NCBI GenBank assembly: GCA_026388495.1
Contig: JAPLJQ010000543.1
Location: forward strand, 1-7,340
Direction: 5' to 3'
Origin: Deltaproteobacteria bacterium
GTDB taxonomy: Bacteria > Desulfobacterota > Syntrophia > Syntrophales > UBA2185
DNA length: 7,340 nt
Shown here piece after piece: positions 1 to 6,277 of the stretch. A program made the position numbers and the translations under genes. Position 1 is the stretch's first letter. Every line of letters starts with the position of its first letter. The notes under the pieces are model-generated. The model was given only the letters and a program-made list of their open reading frames with translations. It was not told the DNA's origin and did not search any database.

Positions 1-303
1 CGGCAGACCGTCAATTCACTGCTGGACGCCGTTCCACCGGGCATTGATTTCATCCAGGTCAGAAACGACCTGTTGGCAAACGATGCCGTAGCGGAGGTCA
101 ACGATCTCCACATCTGGCAAACCGGTGCCGATCAGAAGCTTTTGTCTGCCCATCTCCGGATGTCGGAGGAAGCATCGGACAGCGAAGCGATCATCCGCAC
201 AGCCCAGGAGATGCTGCTGCACAAATACGGGATAAACCACACCACGCTCCAGATCCTGCCCGGCTCAGCTGGGGAAATGGAGCACTGTAACCACTGCAAT
301 TGA
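1..303 (+). CDS. Cation diffusion facilitator (CDF) transporter, C-terminal end (5' truncated)
   Basis: Only the last 100 codons are present; the gene begins before the window, in frame 1. The visible part matches the cytoplasmic C-terminal domain of CDF-family metal/proton antiporters (CzcD/ZitB type), which export divalent cations such as Zn2+, Co2+ or Cd2+ across the inner membrane. Supporting motifs are VNDLHIWQTG at about residues 33-42, a following LSAHL strand, and GINHTTLQI near residues 77-85. These correspond to the DLHxW...G, SAH and xHxTIQ blocks of the ferredoxin-like domain that binds metal and dimerises. The protein ends in the Cys/His-rich tail HCNHCN, a plausible extra metal-binding site. 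The six-helix membrane domain lies outside the window, so the metal cannot be inferred. The stop is followed 16 bases later by the TauE/SafE-like gene, suggesting one operon. The family call is fairly safe; the substrate is unknown. Confidence 0.85.
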   Translation, partial: RQTVNSLLDAVPPGIDFIQVRNDLLANDAVAEVNDLHIWQTGADQKLLSAHLRMSEEASDSEAIIRTAQEMLLHKYGINHTTLQILPGSAGEMEHCNHCN

Positions 304-319
304 GGGAAGGCTATAAGAC

Positions 320-1075
320 ATGTCTCTTACCGTTTACATCGTGAGCACCGTTTCCGTCTTTTTCTTCTCGGGACTTCTGGCCATGGCTGGCCTTGGGGCG
401 GCCTTCATTTTCGTGCCCCTTTTCTACTACCTGGGAGTGCCCCTTGCCGAGGCAGTGCCGACGGCGCTTATGCTCAATGTCGTCAGCCTGATGTTTGCGA
501 CTGTGAATTATTATCGCGGCGGTCTGATCAACTGGCGGATCGGCCTGCCCATCCTGATTACGGCGGTCCTGCTGGCACCCCTGGGAGCCCACACGACGCC
601 CTTTGTGGACAAGCGTCTTTTCCTCGGCATGTTCGCAGGCTTTTTGGTTTTCGCGGGCTTCATGATGCTCTTTTACAAACCGGCACTTCGGACAGCGCCA
701 TTAAACCGTGCCGTCGAATCCACCGCCGGGGCGGCAGTAGGCGGCGTGGCCGGATTTCTTGGCGGCCTGCTGGGCGTGGGCGGCGGAAATTTCATCGTGC
801 CCGTCCTCAACTGGCTCGGTATCGATGCAAAGGTTGCCGCGGGAACCACGGCAATGGTCGTGGTCTTCGCTTCGTTCTCAGGATTCTTGGGCCATGTCAC
901 GCTGGGGGGGCTGAGCCCCGTTTTCATCGGAATCATGGCCCTTTTTAGCGCCCTGGGTTCCATCGTCGGTTCGCAGATGATGAAGACTATGATTTCAAGT
1001 TCACAATTGAAGAAGATCATCGGCGTGCTGCTCATGTTGATCGCCGCCAAGATGATTTTTGATATAATCAAATAA
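320..1075 (+). CDS. TauE/SafE (DUF81) family membrane transporter, putative sulfite/organosulfonate-type exporter
   Basis: This 251-residue, strongly hydrophobic protein has about eight predicted membrane segments (roughly residues 5-30, 38-62, 72-92, 99-120, 131-162, 170-190, 199-218 and 230-250). It shows the internal duplication of the TauE/SafE family. The first repeat carries the glycine-rich AGLGAAFIFVP element at about 23-33, and the second carries GLLGVGGGNFIVPVL at about 149-163, each followed by an A(V)PTA- or AAGTTA-type segment. Length is normal for the family. Members export sulfite, sulfoacetate or other small sulfur-containing anions from the cytoplasm, but many are uncharacterised, so the substrate here is not known. 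A purine-rich GGGAAGG about 9 bases before the ATG supports the start. Its neighbours are a CDF metal exporter upstream and an FmdE-like protein 21 bases downstream, so a role linked to metal or sulfur-oxyanion balance is an inference. The family assignment is strong. Confidence 0.88.
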   Translation: MSLTVYIVSTVSVFFFSGLLAMAGLGAAFIFVPLFYYLGVPLAEAVPTALMLNVVSLMFATVNYYRGGLINWRIGLPILITAVLLAPLGAHTTPFVDKRLFLGMFAGFLVFAGFMMLFYKPALRTAPLNRAVESTAGAAVGGVAGFLGGLLGVGGGNFIVPVLNWLGIDAKVAAGTTAMVVVFASFSGFLGHVTLGGLSPVFIGIMALFSALGSIVGSQMMKTMISSSQLKKIIGVLLMLIAAKMIFDIIK

Positions 1076-1082
1076 ACTTACA

Positions 1083-1088
1083 AGGAGG
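1083..1088 (+). promoter_or_regulatory. Strong ribosome binding site of the FmdE-like gene
   Basis: A perfect AGGAGG lies 8 bases before the ATG at 1097. It is the strongest Shine-Dalgarno match in this three-gene run and fixes the start. It suggests that the soluble FmdE-like protein is translated more strongly than the preceding membrane protein. Confidence 0.8.
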
Positions 1089-1096
1089 TATTTATT

Positions 1097-1717
1097 ATGA
1101 CGACGAAACACGTTCCACCTGAATGGGGATTTGAGTTTCACGGGCACCTCTGCCCCTTCATGCCCATCGGCTACCGTATGGGGAGACTGGCACTGGATAC
1201 GCTCGGCGTCGAGCGGGAGAAAGATCACGGCCTGTTCGTTATCGCAGACCTGGGCGAAGGCCATCCCCAGACCTGCATGCTGGACGGCGTGCAGATCGCT
1301 ACGGGCGCTACTTATGGCAAGCTGATGATGACAAAGACTTTCTACGGAAAACTGGCCGCCACTTTCTACCATCCCCGGAAGGGCGCTGTGCGCTTCGCCC
1401 TGAAGCCGGATTTCATTGATGGAATGGGTAAGTTCGAATTCTTCTCCTATCGCAAACGCGGTGTTGAACCCTCGGAGATTCCCATCACGGTTACGGAAGA
1501 AGTTACCCAGTGGATGTACAATCAGCCCGATGAGGTATTGTTCAAAATCGAAATGAAGCCGGACTTCAAGTTTACCCCGGTCAAGGGGTCATTCAACAAG
1601 ACGAAATGCAGTGTTTGTGAGGAGTACGTTTTTGACCGCTATGTGCGTATGAAAGAAGGCAAGCCGTTATGCATCCCTTGTTCCGGTTATGAAAAAACCG
1701 TTTTGATTGAACGTTAA
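1097..1717 (+). CDS. FmdE-like protein with C-terminal four-Cys zinc ribbon
   Basis: This 206-residue soluble protein has no signal peptide. Its N-terminal domain (about residues 8-150) matches the FmdE family, named after formylmethanofuran dehydrogenase subunit E. It begins with the signature HGHLCPFMPIGYRMG (His15, His17, Cys19) and continues with TCMLDGVQIATGATYGK (Cys60), corresponding to the family's C-x-x-D-(A/G)-(I/V)-Q-x-x-T-G-(C/A)-T-x-G-(N/K) block. These residues are the likely metal site. The C-terminus holds a treble-clef or ribbon-type zinc site, Cys171-x2-Cys174 and Cys192-x2-Cys195, as in many bacterial FmdE homologues. Oddities are Phe instead of the usual Gly after HxHLCP and the lack of any formylmethanofuran dehydrogenase genes nearby, so a true Fmd subunit is unlikely. 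Family members have been linked to molybdenum/tungsten enzymes, but their biochemical role is unclear. The location after CDF and TauE/SafE-like transporter genes suggests a metal-related accessory or sensing function (inference). Confidence 0.85.
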   Translation: MTTKHVPPEWGFEFHGHLCPFMPIGYRMGRLALDTLGVEREKDHGLFVIADLGEGHPQTCMLDGVQIATGATYGKLMMTKTFYGKLAATFYHPRKGAVRFALKPDFIDGMGKFEFFSYRKRGVEPSEIPITVTEEVTQWMYNQPDEVLFKIEMKPDFKFTPVKGSFNKTKCSVCEEYVFDRYVRMKEGKPLCIPCSGYEKTVLIER

Positions 1718-1774
1718 AGACGTGCGCCAAAATCGCTTGCCGGGGCTGATTGAATAGGTAGGGAGAGAAGTTTG

Positions 1775-3100
1775 ATGAAGCGTATCATGTTAATGTTATC
1801 GGCCATGTGTTTACTTGCAGGGGTTTCCTCTGTGTGCGCCATGCCCGCAACTGAAGATGTGCACACCTTTACCCTGAAAAACGGGATGAAGATATTGGTG
1901 CTGGAGGATCACGCCATTCCCAATGCGACGCTGCAAATCTTTTTCAAGGTCGGCTCCCGGAATGAATATCCGGGGATTACCGGGCTGTCCCATTTTCTGG
2001 AACACATGATGTTCAACGGCGCAAAGACGTACGGTCCGAAGATGTTCGACTGGGTTTTGGAAAACGCGGGGGGGGCCAGCAACGCCTACACTACGGAAAA
2101 TATCACGGCCTACCAGGACTGGATACCGAACTCCGCTCTTGAACTGATCTTTGAGATGGAAGCGGACCGGATGAGAAGCCTTACCCTCGATGAAAAAATA
2201 GTGGAAAGCGAAAGAGGCGTCGTCTTGTCTGAATATACGACGGGCTACGAAAACAGCAATTACGAACGCCTGGAGGACCAACTCCGCGCTGTCGCTTATC
2301 AGGCGCATCCCTACCGCTGGCCCATCATCGGCTATGAATCGGATATACAAAATTGGCGTCGCAGCGACATCAAGGAATACTTTGATCGCTACTACGCGCC
2401 GAATAACGCGATTGCCGTCGTGGTGGGCGATGTAACCCTCTCTCAGGTAAATACCCTGGCCGAAAAATACCTGGAACCCATTTCCGCCCGTGCCCCGCCC
2501 CGCCCCGTGCATACCCGCGAACCGGAACAACGGGGTGAGAAACGGCTTCACATCCAGAAAGACGTCTCTTCTCCCCATATCCTCATCGCCTACCATGTAC
2601 CGGAAACGGGCGCCGCCGAGTATTATGCTCTTGATCTCCTGAGCGCCGTTCTTTCTCAGGGCAAATCTTCCCGTCTTTACCGCGCTCTTATCGCCGATAA
2701 GCCGCTGGCAACGGAAGTTTCGACCTACATGCCCTACGCCCTGGACCCGACTTTATTTTACGTCTACGCCGTCTGCGCAGACGGCGTGAGTGTGAAAACC
2801 CTGGAAAAGGCGATTCTCCGGGAAATCGATAACGTCGCTGTACACGGCGTGACGGAAAAAGAGCTTCAAAAGGCCCAAAACAATGTGGTTTCCTCTTTCT
2901 ACCGATCCCTGGAAACGATGAGCGAGAAGGCCGATCTGATTGGGACCTATGAGATATTTTTCGGCGGTTATCAAAAGCTCTTCGCGGCCCCGGAAGCGTA
3001 CAGGAAGGTAACCGCAACGGATATCAAGACCGTGGCGGCAAGATACTTCAAAAAAATCAACCGTACCGTAGGTATCCTGGAAAAAAGCAAGGAGAAATGA
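1775..3100 (+). CDS. Secreted M16B zinc peptidase, catalytic (HxxEH) subunit
   Basis: This 441-residue protein starts with a signal peptide (basic MKR, hydrophobic core, probable cleavage after VCA at residue 22), so it acts in the periplasm. The N-terminal M16 domain carries the inverted zinc motif HFLEH (His73, Glu76, His77). The distal zinc ligand is Glu153 in LSEY, 76 residues after His77, with Glu146 seven residues before it as in pitrilysin. The second half is an inactive-type M16_C domain (about 185-370), beginning near the APNNAIAVVVGD segment. Here the substrate-binding Arg/Tyr pair of the family is replaced: in LYRALIADKPLATEV the Arg and Tyr positions are Ile306 and Thr313. Length is normal for M16B subunits, so it is intact but probably needs a partner. 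That partner is the next gene, 2 bases downstream. A TTG lies directly before the ATG, but GGGAG at 1761-1765 is spaced 9 bases from the ATG, which I prefer. Substrates are probably peptides; they are not known here. Confidence 0.9.
   Translation: MKRIMLMLSAMCLLAGVSSVCAMPATEDVHTFTLKNGMKILVLEDHAIPNATLQIFFKVGSRNEYPGITGLSHFLEHMMFNGAKTYGPKMFDWVLENAGGASNAYTTENITAYQDWIPNSALELIFEMEADRMRSLTLDEKIVESERGVVLSEYTTGYENSNYERLEDQLRAVAYQAHPYRWPIIGYESDIQNWRRSDIKEYFDRYYAPNNAIAVVVGDVTLSQVNTLAEKYLEPISARAPPRPVHTREPEQRGEKRLHIQKDVSSPHILIAYHVPETGAAEYYALDLLSAVLSQGKSSRLYRALIADKPLATEVSTYMPYALDPTLFYVYAVCADGVSVKTLEKAILREIDNVAVHGVTEKELQKAQNNVVSSFYRSLETMSEKADLIGTYEIFFGGYQKLFAAPEAYRKVTATDIKTVAARYFKKINRTVGILEKSKEK
2766..2787. 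repeat. Exact 22-bp palindrome inside the M16 peptidase gene
   Basis: The arm ACGCCGTCTGC (2766-2776) is followed with no spacer by its exact reverse complement (2777-2787). It lies in coding sequence for YAVCADGVSV of the catalytic M16 subunit, so both strands read much the same peptide here. It may be a protein-binding site, or a coincidence of codon choice. No second copy was noticed in the window. Confidence 0.6.
3089..3094 (+). promoter_or_regulatory. Ribosome binding site that decides the start of the second M16 gene
   Basis: AAGGAG lies inside the last codons of the first M16 gene. It is only 2 bases from the ATG at 3097 but 8 bases from the GTG at 3103, so it favours GTG. A weaker TAAGGA (3134-3139) lies 8 bases before a third possible start, the ATG at 3148. 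Confidence 0.55.
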
Positions 3101-3102
3101 TT

Positions 3103-4548
3103 GTGAAAAAAAGTGGCATCCGTACACTGTCTTTAAGGATATTCATCATGGCTCATTGGGGGATCTGGATGGTTGTTGTATGCTTTTTTTTATCGGTGGG
3201 AATGGCCAATGCCGCGCCGCGGGAAAACCCGTCCTTTACGTTGCCCGCCTATGAGAAAATCACGCTGAAAAATGGACTGACAGTTTACCTGATGGAACAC
3301 CACGGCGTGCCCTTAATATACGTATCCGCCGTATTCCCCGCCGGGGCCATGAGAGACGGCGGCAAATCCGGGCTGGCCTATCTCACTGCCGAAAATCTTT
3401 TTTTTGGAACTCACAATTACAGCAAACAACAGATCGAAGATCGTCTGGAGTTTCTGGGAGTAAAATATTATGCCTACGCGGATATCGAATCGGCCGGAAT
3501 TTCCATGTCCTTCATCAATGCCCATCAGGACGACGTGTTCCCCATTGTGAAGGAAGTTATCCAGGCCGCTGTCTTCGATCCCGGCGAATTTGAAAAGAGG
3601 AAAAAACGCCTGCTTATGGAACTGGTTCAGGAGAAAGAGCAGCCCTCCCTTGTCCTCGATGCCTATTTCAAGAAGTTCATTTTCGGGAAGCACGGCTACG
3701 GGAACCCCATTTACGGCGACCTTTCCTCTGTTAAAAAAATCAGAAGAGCTGACGCAAAGGCATTCTATGAATCTAATTACCGGCCGGAAGAATCCGCCCT
3801 GGTGATCGTCGGCGATTTTCAGACAGCCCGGATGAAAAAAAAGGTTCAGGAACACTTTGAGTCCTGGCACGCGAAGAAAAAGCCGCAACCGCTGGAACGG
3901 CTGCCGATCCCTGTGTATGATAAAAGCAGAGTCCTTTTGGTCAATAAAAGCGACGCAAAGGAAACCCAATTTGCGTTCGGCGCCCTCGGCATACCGCGGA
4001 ATCATCCCGATTATGTGGCAGTGCAGGTGGTCAATACCATTCTGGGAGGCCGCTTTACCTCCTGGTTGAATGACGCGCTACGGATCAATGCCGGCCTTAC
4101 GTACGGCGCGGAAAGCTCCTTCAATACGTATAAAGATTCCGGAACCTTCGCAATCAGCAGTTTCACCGGCACGGATACTACCGCCAAAGCCATCGATCTC
4201 GCCCTCGACGTTTTGAGGCGTCTCCATACCGACGGTGTGGATCAGGAAACGCTGACCTCCGCCGGAAATTACCTCATCGGCCAGTTTCCTCCCCTTTACG
4301 AAACTCCGGGTGGCCTGGCAAAACTGCTGTCCACCATGTTTGTTTACGGCTTCGACGAATCATTCGTCAACAATTTCAAGAAAAACGTTGAGAACGTCAC
4401 CGTTGAGGAGGCCCGAAAAACGATTGCAAAGCATTTCCCCAAGGATAATCTTCAATTTGTCCTGATCGGGAAAGCTGCAGCGATACGTGATCAGGTAAGA
4501 AAATACGGTGAGCTTATTGAAAAAGACATAAAGAGCGATGGATTCTAA
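3103..4548 (+). CDS. Secreted M16B peptidase-like subunit, zinc site lost, Arg/Tyr pair kept
   Basis: Read from GTG 3103 this is a 481-residue protein with a basic N-terminus (MKKSGIRT...), a hydrophobic stretch and a probable signal-peptidase site after ANA (residue 37), so it is periplasmic. The fold follows M16B: SGLAYLTAENLFFGT aligns with the family's GLAHFLEHMLFKGT, but the zinc motif HxxEH has become Tyr93-Leu-Thr-Ala-Glu97, so it cannot bind zinc in the normal way. The C-terminal half keeps the substrate-binding pair in ALRINAGLTYG (Arg327, Tyr334, spaced seven apart), exactly what the upstream subunit lacks. The family precedent is the heterodimeric M16B peptidase of Sphingomonas sp. 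A1 (SPH2681/SPH2682). The inference is a non-catalytic but active-site-completing partner. Translation is likely coupled, as the upstream stop is 2 bases before GTG 3103. ATG 3097 (an ATGA overlap) and ATG 3148 are alternative starts. Confidence 0.87.
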   Translation: MKKSGIRTLSLRIFIMAHWGIWMVVVCFFLSVGMANAAPRENPSFTLPAYEKITLKNGLTVYLMEHHGVPLIYVSAVFPAGAMRDGGKSGLAYLTAENLFFGTHNYSKQQIEDRLEFLGVKYYAYADIESAGISMSFINAHQDDVFPIVKEVIQAAVFDPGEFEKRKKRLLMELVQEKEQPSLVLDAYFKKFIFGKHGYGNPIYGDLSSVKKIRRADAKAFYESNYRPEESALVIVGDFQTARMKKKVQEHFESWHAKKKPQPLERLPIPVYDKSRVLLVNKSDAKETQFAFGALGIPRNHPDYVAVQVVNTILGGRFTSWLNDALRINAGLTYGAESSFNTYKDSGTFAISSFTGTDTTAKAIDLALDVLRRLHTDGVDQETLTSAGNYLIGQFPPLYETPGGLAKLLSTMFVYGFDESFVNNFKKNVENVTVEEARKTIAKHFPKDNLQFVLIGKAAAIRDQVRKYGELIEKDIKSDGF

Positions 4549-4556
4549 AGAGCATC

Positions 4557-4599
4557 GGGGACATGTTCCGGAAGCCCGAAGGGATCGGAACGTGTCCCC
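4557..4599. repeat. REP-like inverted repeat in the intergenic gap
   Basis: The arm GGGGACATGTTCCG (4557-4570) pairs with CGGAACGTGTCCCC (4586-4599) over all 14 positions, with one G-U pair, around a 15-base loop (4571-4585). It sits 8 bases after the stop of the second M16 gene and about 30 bases before the next start. No T-run follows, so it is not a standard intrinsic terminator. The GGGGACA/GTTCC theme resembles REP-type palindromes spread by TnpA-REP (RAYT) enzymes in many proteobacteria, which is an inference because no other copy lies in this window. It could also stabilise the 3' end of the peptidase mRNA. Confidence 0.6.
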
Positions 4600-4619
4600 G
4601 GAAGAGAAAAACATCCTTT

Positions 4620-4623
4620 GGAG
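4620..4623 (+). promoter_or_regulatory. Ribosome binding site fixing the start at 4632
   Basis: GGAG lies 8 bases before ATG 4632. The in-frame ATG at 4563 has no such site and falls inside the inverted repeat, so 4632 is the better start. Confidence 0.55.
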
Positions 4624-4631
4624 AACTTAAG

Positions 4632-5156
4632 ATGAAAACGTGGATACAGAAAACAAATTTGCGGAGACCGTGGTTCAATTTCAGCGTGGCGAAGCCGATG
4701 AGCAACGGCTTGGTATTTCTTCTTGCCCTTGCATTCTGGGTATTGACATTCCCGGCGGCGGCCGTGGCGCAGGGATGGTATTGGGGTTCTCCCGTTGCAC
4801 CCGGCTACGACCGCGCCTCCGTTGTAGAGGTCAGCGGGTCCGTATTACAAGTCGATATCTCCCAGCGGGGCGGCGGTTCAACATTGCGCATCGAATCGGG
4901 AGGCGAGATATATACCGTGACTCTCGGACCGGGCTGGTATCTTCGCCAGCAAGGCGCCGATATTCAGAACGGAGACAAACTCACCGTGAAAGGATCAAAA
5001 GGGAAAAGCCGGGAAGGAAAACTTTATCTCACCGCGGCGAAAATAAAGAATTTGCGGACAGGCCGTGTCCTGGAACTCAGGGATGAAAACGGTCTTCCCC
5101 TCTGGAAGTCAAAACGACGCTTCGACAAGGAAGGAAGCCGGGAGGGGAAGCCATGA
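4632..5156 (+). CDS. Exported small protein with predicted OB-like beta domain, function unknown
   Basis: This 174-residue protein has a long basic N-region, a hydrophobic core (about residues 26-40) and a probable signal-peptidase I site after AVA (residue 46), so it is likely periplasmic. After a short WYWGSP linker, residues about 61-120 form a run of predicted beta strands: SVVEVSGSVLQVDI, STLRIES, EIYTVTLGPGWYL and NGDKLTVKGS. The VxGxVxxV... and LGPxWYLxxQG...GDxLxVKG pattern is typical of small OB-fold-like exported proteins. A second beta region (KLYLTAAKIKN) and a charged tail with RDENGLPLWKS follow. I do not recognise a named family and assign no activity. Its stop overlaps the start of the trypsin-like protease (ATGA), so the two are translationally coupled and probably act together in the periplasm, perhaps as inhibitor, chaperone, substrate or regulatory partner (inference). 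Confidence 0.75.
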   Translation: MKTWIQKTNLRRPWFNFSVAKPMSNGLVFLLALAFWVLTFPAAAVAQGWYWGSPVAPGYDRASVVEVSGSVLQVDISQRGGGSTLRIESGGEIYTVTLGPGWYLRQQGADIQNGDKLTVKGSKGKSREGKLYLTAAKIKNLRTGRVLELRDENGLPLWKSKRRFDKEGSREGKP

Positions 5157-6253
5157 ACCGCATTATTTTTCGCCGTTTGATTGTCGTGGCAACAGCAATC
5201 GTCGTCTCAATGGGATGCGCAGCGAGCTCCGGCATCCCGAAGGATGGCTTGGCAAATGTTACGCAACAGATCGGGAATCTCGAAAGACGCATGGAAGCCG
5301 TAGAGGCCCGTCAGCGGAATATGGTGGAAATTCTGGCCAGGACAAGGGGGGCGGTAGCCTATATATGGGGAACCTACACGTTTGTGGATGCAAAGGGACA
5401 TCCTCTTCGGCATGTCGTCAATGATCTGGGTGAACCGGTGGCCGATCCACAGGGAGTTCCTCTTGTGGATGTGAAGGGAACCGGGCCGATTGCAGTCTCA
5501 AACTATTGCGGGACGGCCTTTTTGGTCGGACCCAAAGGAGAGATGTTAACCAACCGTCACATTGCCGAACCCTGGTGGGAAGACGATGAGAGCGAGCCGC
5601 TGATGGCGGCGGGCATGAAGCCTGTTTTTATAAGATTGCGCGCTTTTTTCCAGGAACGTTCAGGGGGCGTCCCTATTGAGATTTTGCGCGTCGATGAGAA
5701 ATACGACATCGCCCTGGTCAGGACTGTCGGCTGGTCACCCGATGCACAGCCCCTCGCCCTGCACCCCCATCCGGGCAAAACAGAGGAAGGACAGCCCATT
5801 CTCCTTATCGGCTACCCGACGGGGCTTGAAGCGGTCTTGGTCAAGCTGGAAGAAAGGGAGCGGGCGGAATTGGAAGAGCAGACAGGGGAATGCAGTTATG
5901 CAACAGCGGAACGATTGTCTGCGCAAAAGCGGTTGCGGGCGACGATCACCAGCGGTTTTCTCTGGGATGTCCTGCCTCATGTCCTGGTTTATGACGCTCG
6001 AACCATGGGCGGCGGGAGCGGCGGACCGGTTTTGGATTGGAGCGGAACGGTTATCGGAGTGAACGCCGCTTACCTGGAAGAATTCCAGGGCGGAAACTAC
6101 GGCATCCCTGTGGATTTCGGCAAGCGTCTCCTCGCGGGAGGCGGCTCGGCGTTCCACGAGGCAAGGGCCGAATCTCAGAAACTCTTGGCTCGCTATGAAA
6201 GCGACAAAGAAAAAAATATCACGTCATGTAATACAAGAAGTAAATTGCCCTGA
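5153..6253 (+). CDS. Trypsin-like serine protease, probable lipoprotein with N-terminal coiled coil
   Basis: This 366-residue protein begins with a lipoprotein-type signal (basic MNRIIFRR, hydrophobic core, VSMGC with Cys22 as the likely lipidated residue; Ser at -3 is not ideal). A short predicted coiled coil follows (about 36-62). The S1/HtrA-type protease domain spans about 115-330 with a full triad: His136 in LTNRHIA, Asp185 in EKYDIALVR, and Ser289 in MGGGSGGPV. No PDZ domain follows, unlike DegP/DegS. Two features are unusual. The segment at 75-110 has repeated DxxGxPL-like units. A charged insertion of about 38 residues (about 225-262, rich in Glu, Arg and Lys) lies between GYPTG and the ATITSG strand, where HtrA-type proteases have a short link. 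It is therefore an intact, envelope-anchored protease with unknown substrate. The start overlaps the upstream gene by ATGA, with GGAGGGG at 5141-5147. The ABC ATPase gene starts 24 bases after the stop. Confidence 0.88.
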   Translation: MNRIIFRRLIVVATAIVVSMGCAASSGIPKDGLANVTQQIGNLERRMEAVEARQRNMVEILARTRGAVAYIWGTYTFVDAKGHPLRHVVNDLGEPVADPQGVPLVDVKGTGPIAVSNYCGTAFLVGPKGEMLTNRHIAEPWWEDDESEPLMAAGMKPVFIRLRAFFQERSGGVPIEILRVDEKYDIALVRTVGWSPDAQPLALHPHPGKTEEGQPILLIGYPTGLEAVLVKLEERERAELEEQTGECSYATAERLSAQKRLRATITSGFLWDVLPHVLVYDARTMGGGSGGPVLDWSGTVIGVNAAYLEEFQGGNYGIPVDFGKRLLAGGGSAFHEARAESQKLLARYESDKEKNITSCNTRSKLP

Positions 6254-6277
6254 AGTTAAAGAAAGGAAAAATAAGAA

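Noticed and set aside
907..919. GGGGCT/AGCCCC hairpin within the TauE/SafE-like gene
   Set aside because: Short arms with a one-base loop, in coding sequence rich in Gly and Pro codons; expected by composition.
1718..1774. Promoter for the M16 pair in the 57-base gap
   Set aside because: I could not find a -35/-10 pair with normal spacing; a promoter may still be there but is not supported.
1811..2596. Long antisense open frame opposite the first M16 gene (and similar ones at 3313-4005 and 6455-7162)
   Set aside because: They lie wholly opposite well-supported genes with clear family motifs, lack recognisable domains, and read as frame shadows.
4557..4599. Intrinsic terminator after the second M16 gene
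   Set aside because: The hairpin is strong but is followed by a purine-rich stretch, not a T-run, and the loop is long (15 bases).
4563..4631. In-frame upstream ATG that would lengthen the OB-like protein by 23 residues
   Set aside because: It falls within the inverted repeat, has no ribosome binding site, and would put a charged stretch before the signal peptide. ATG 4632 has GGAG at 8 bases.
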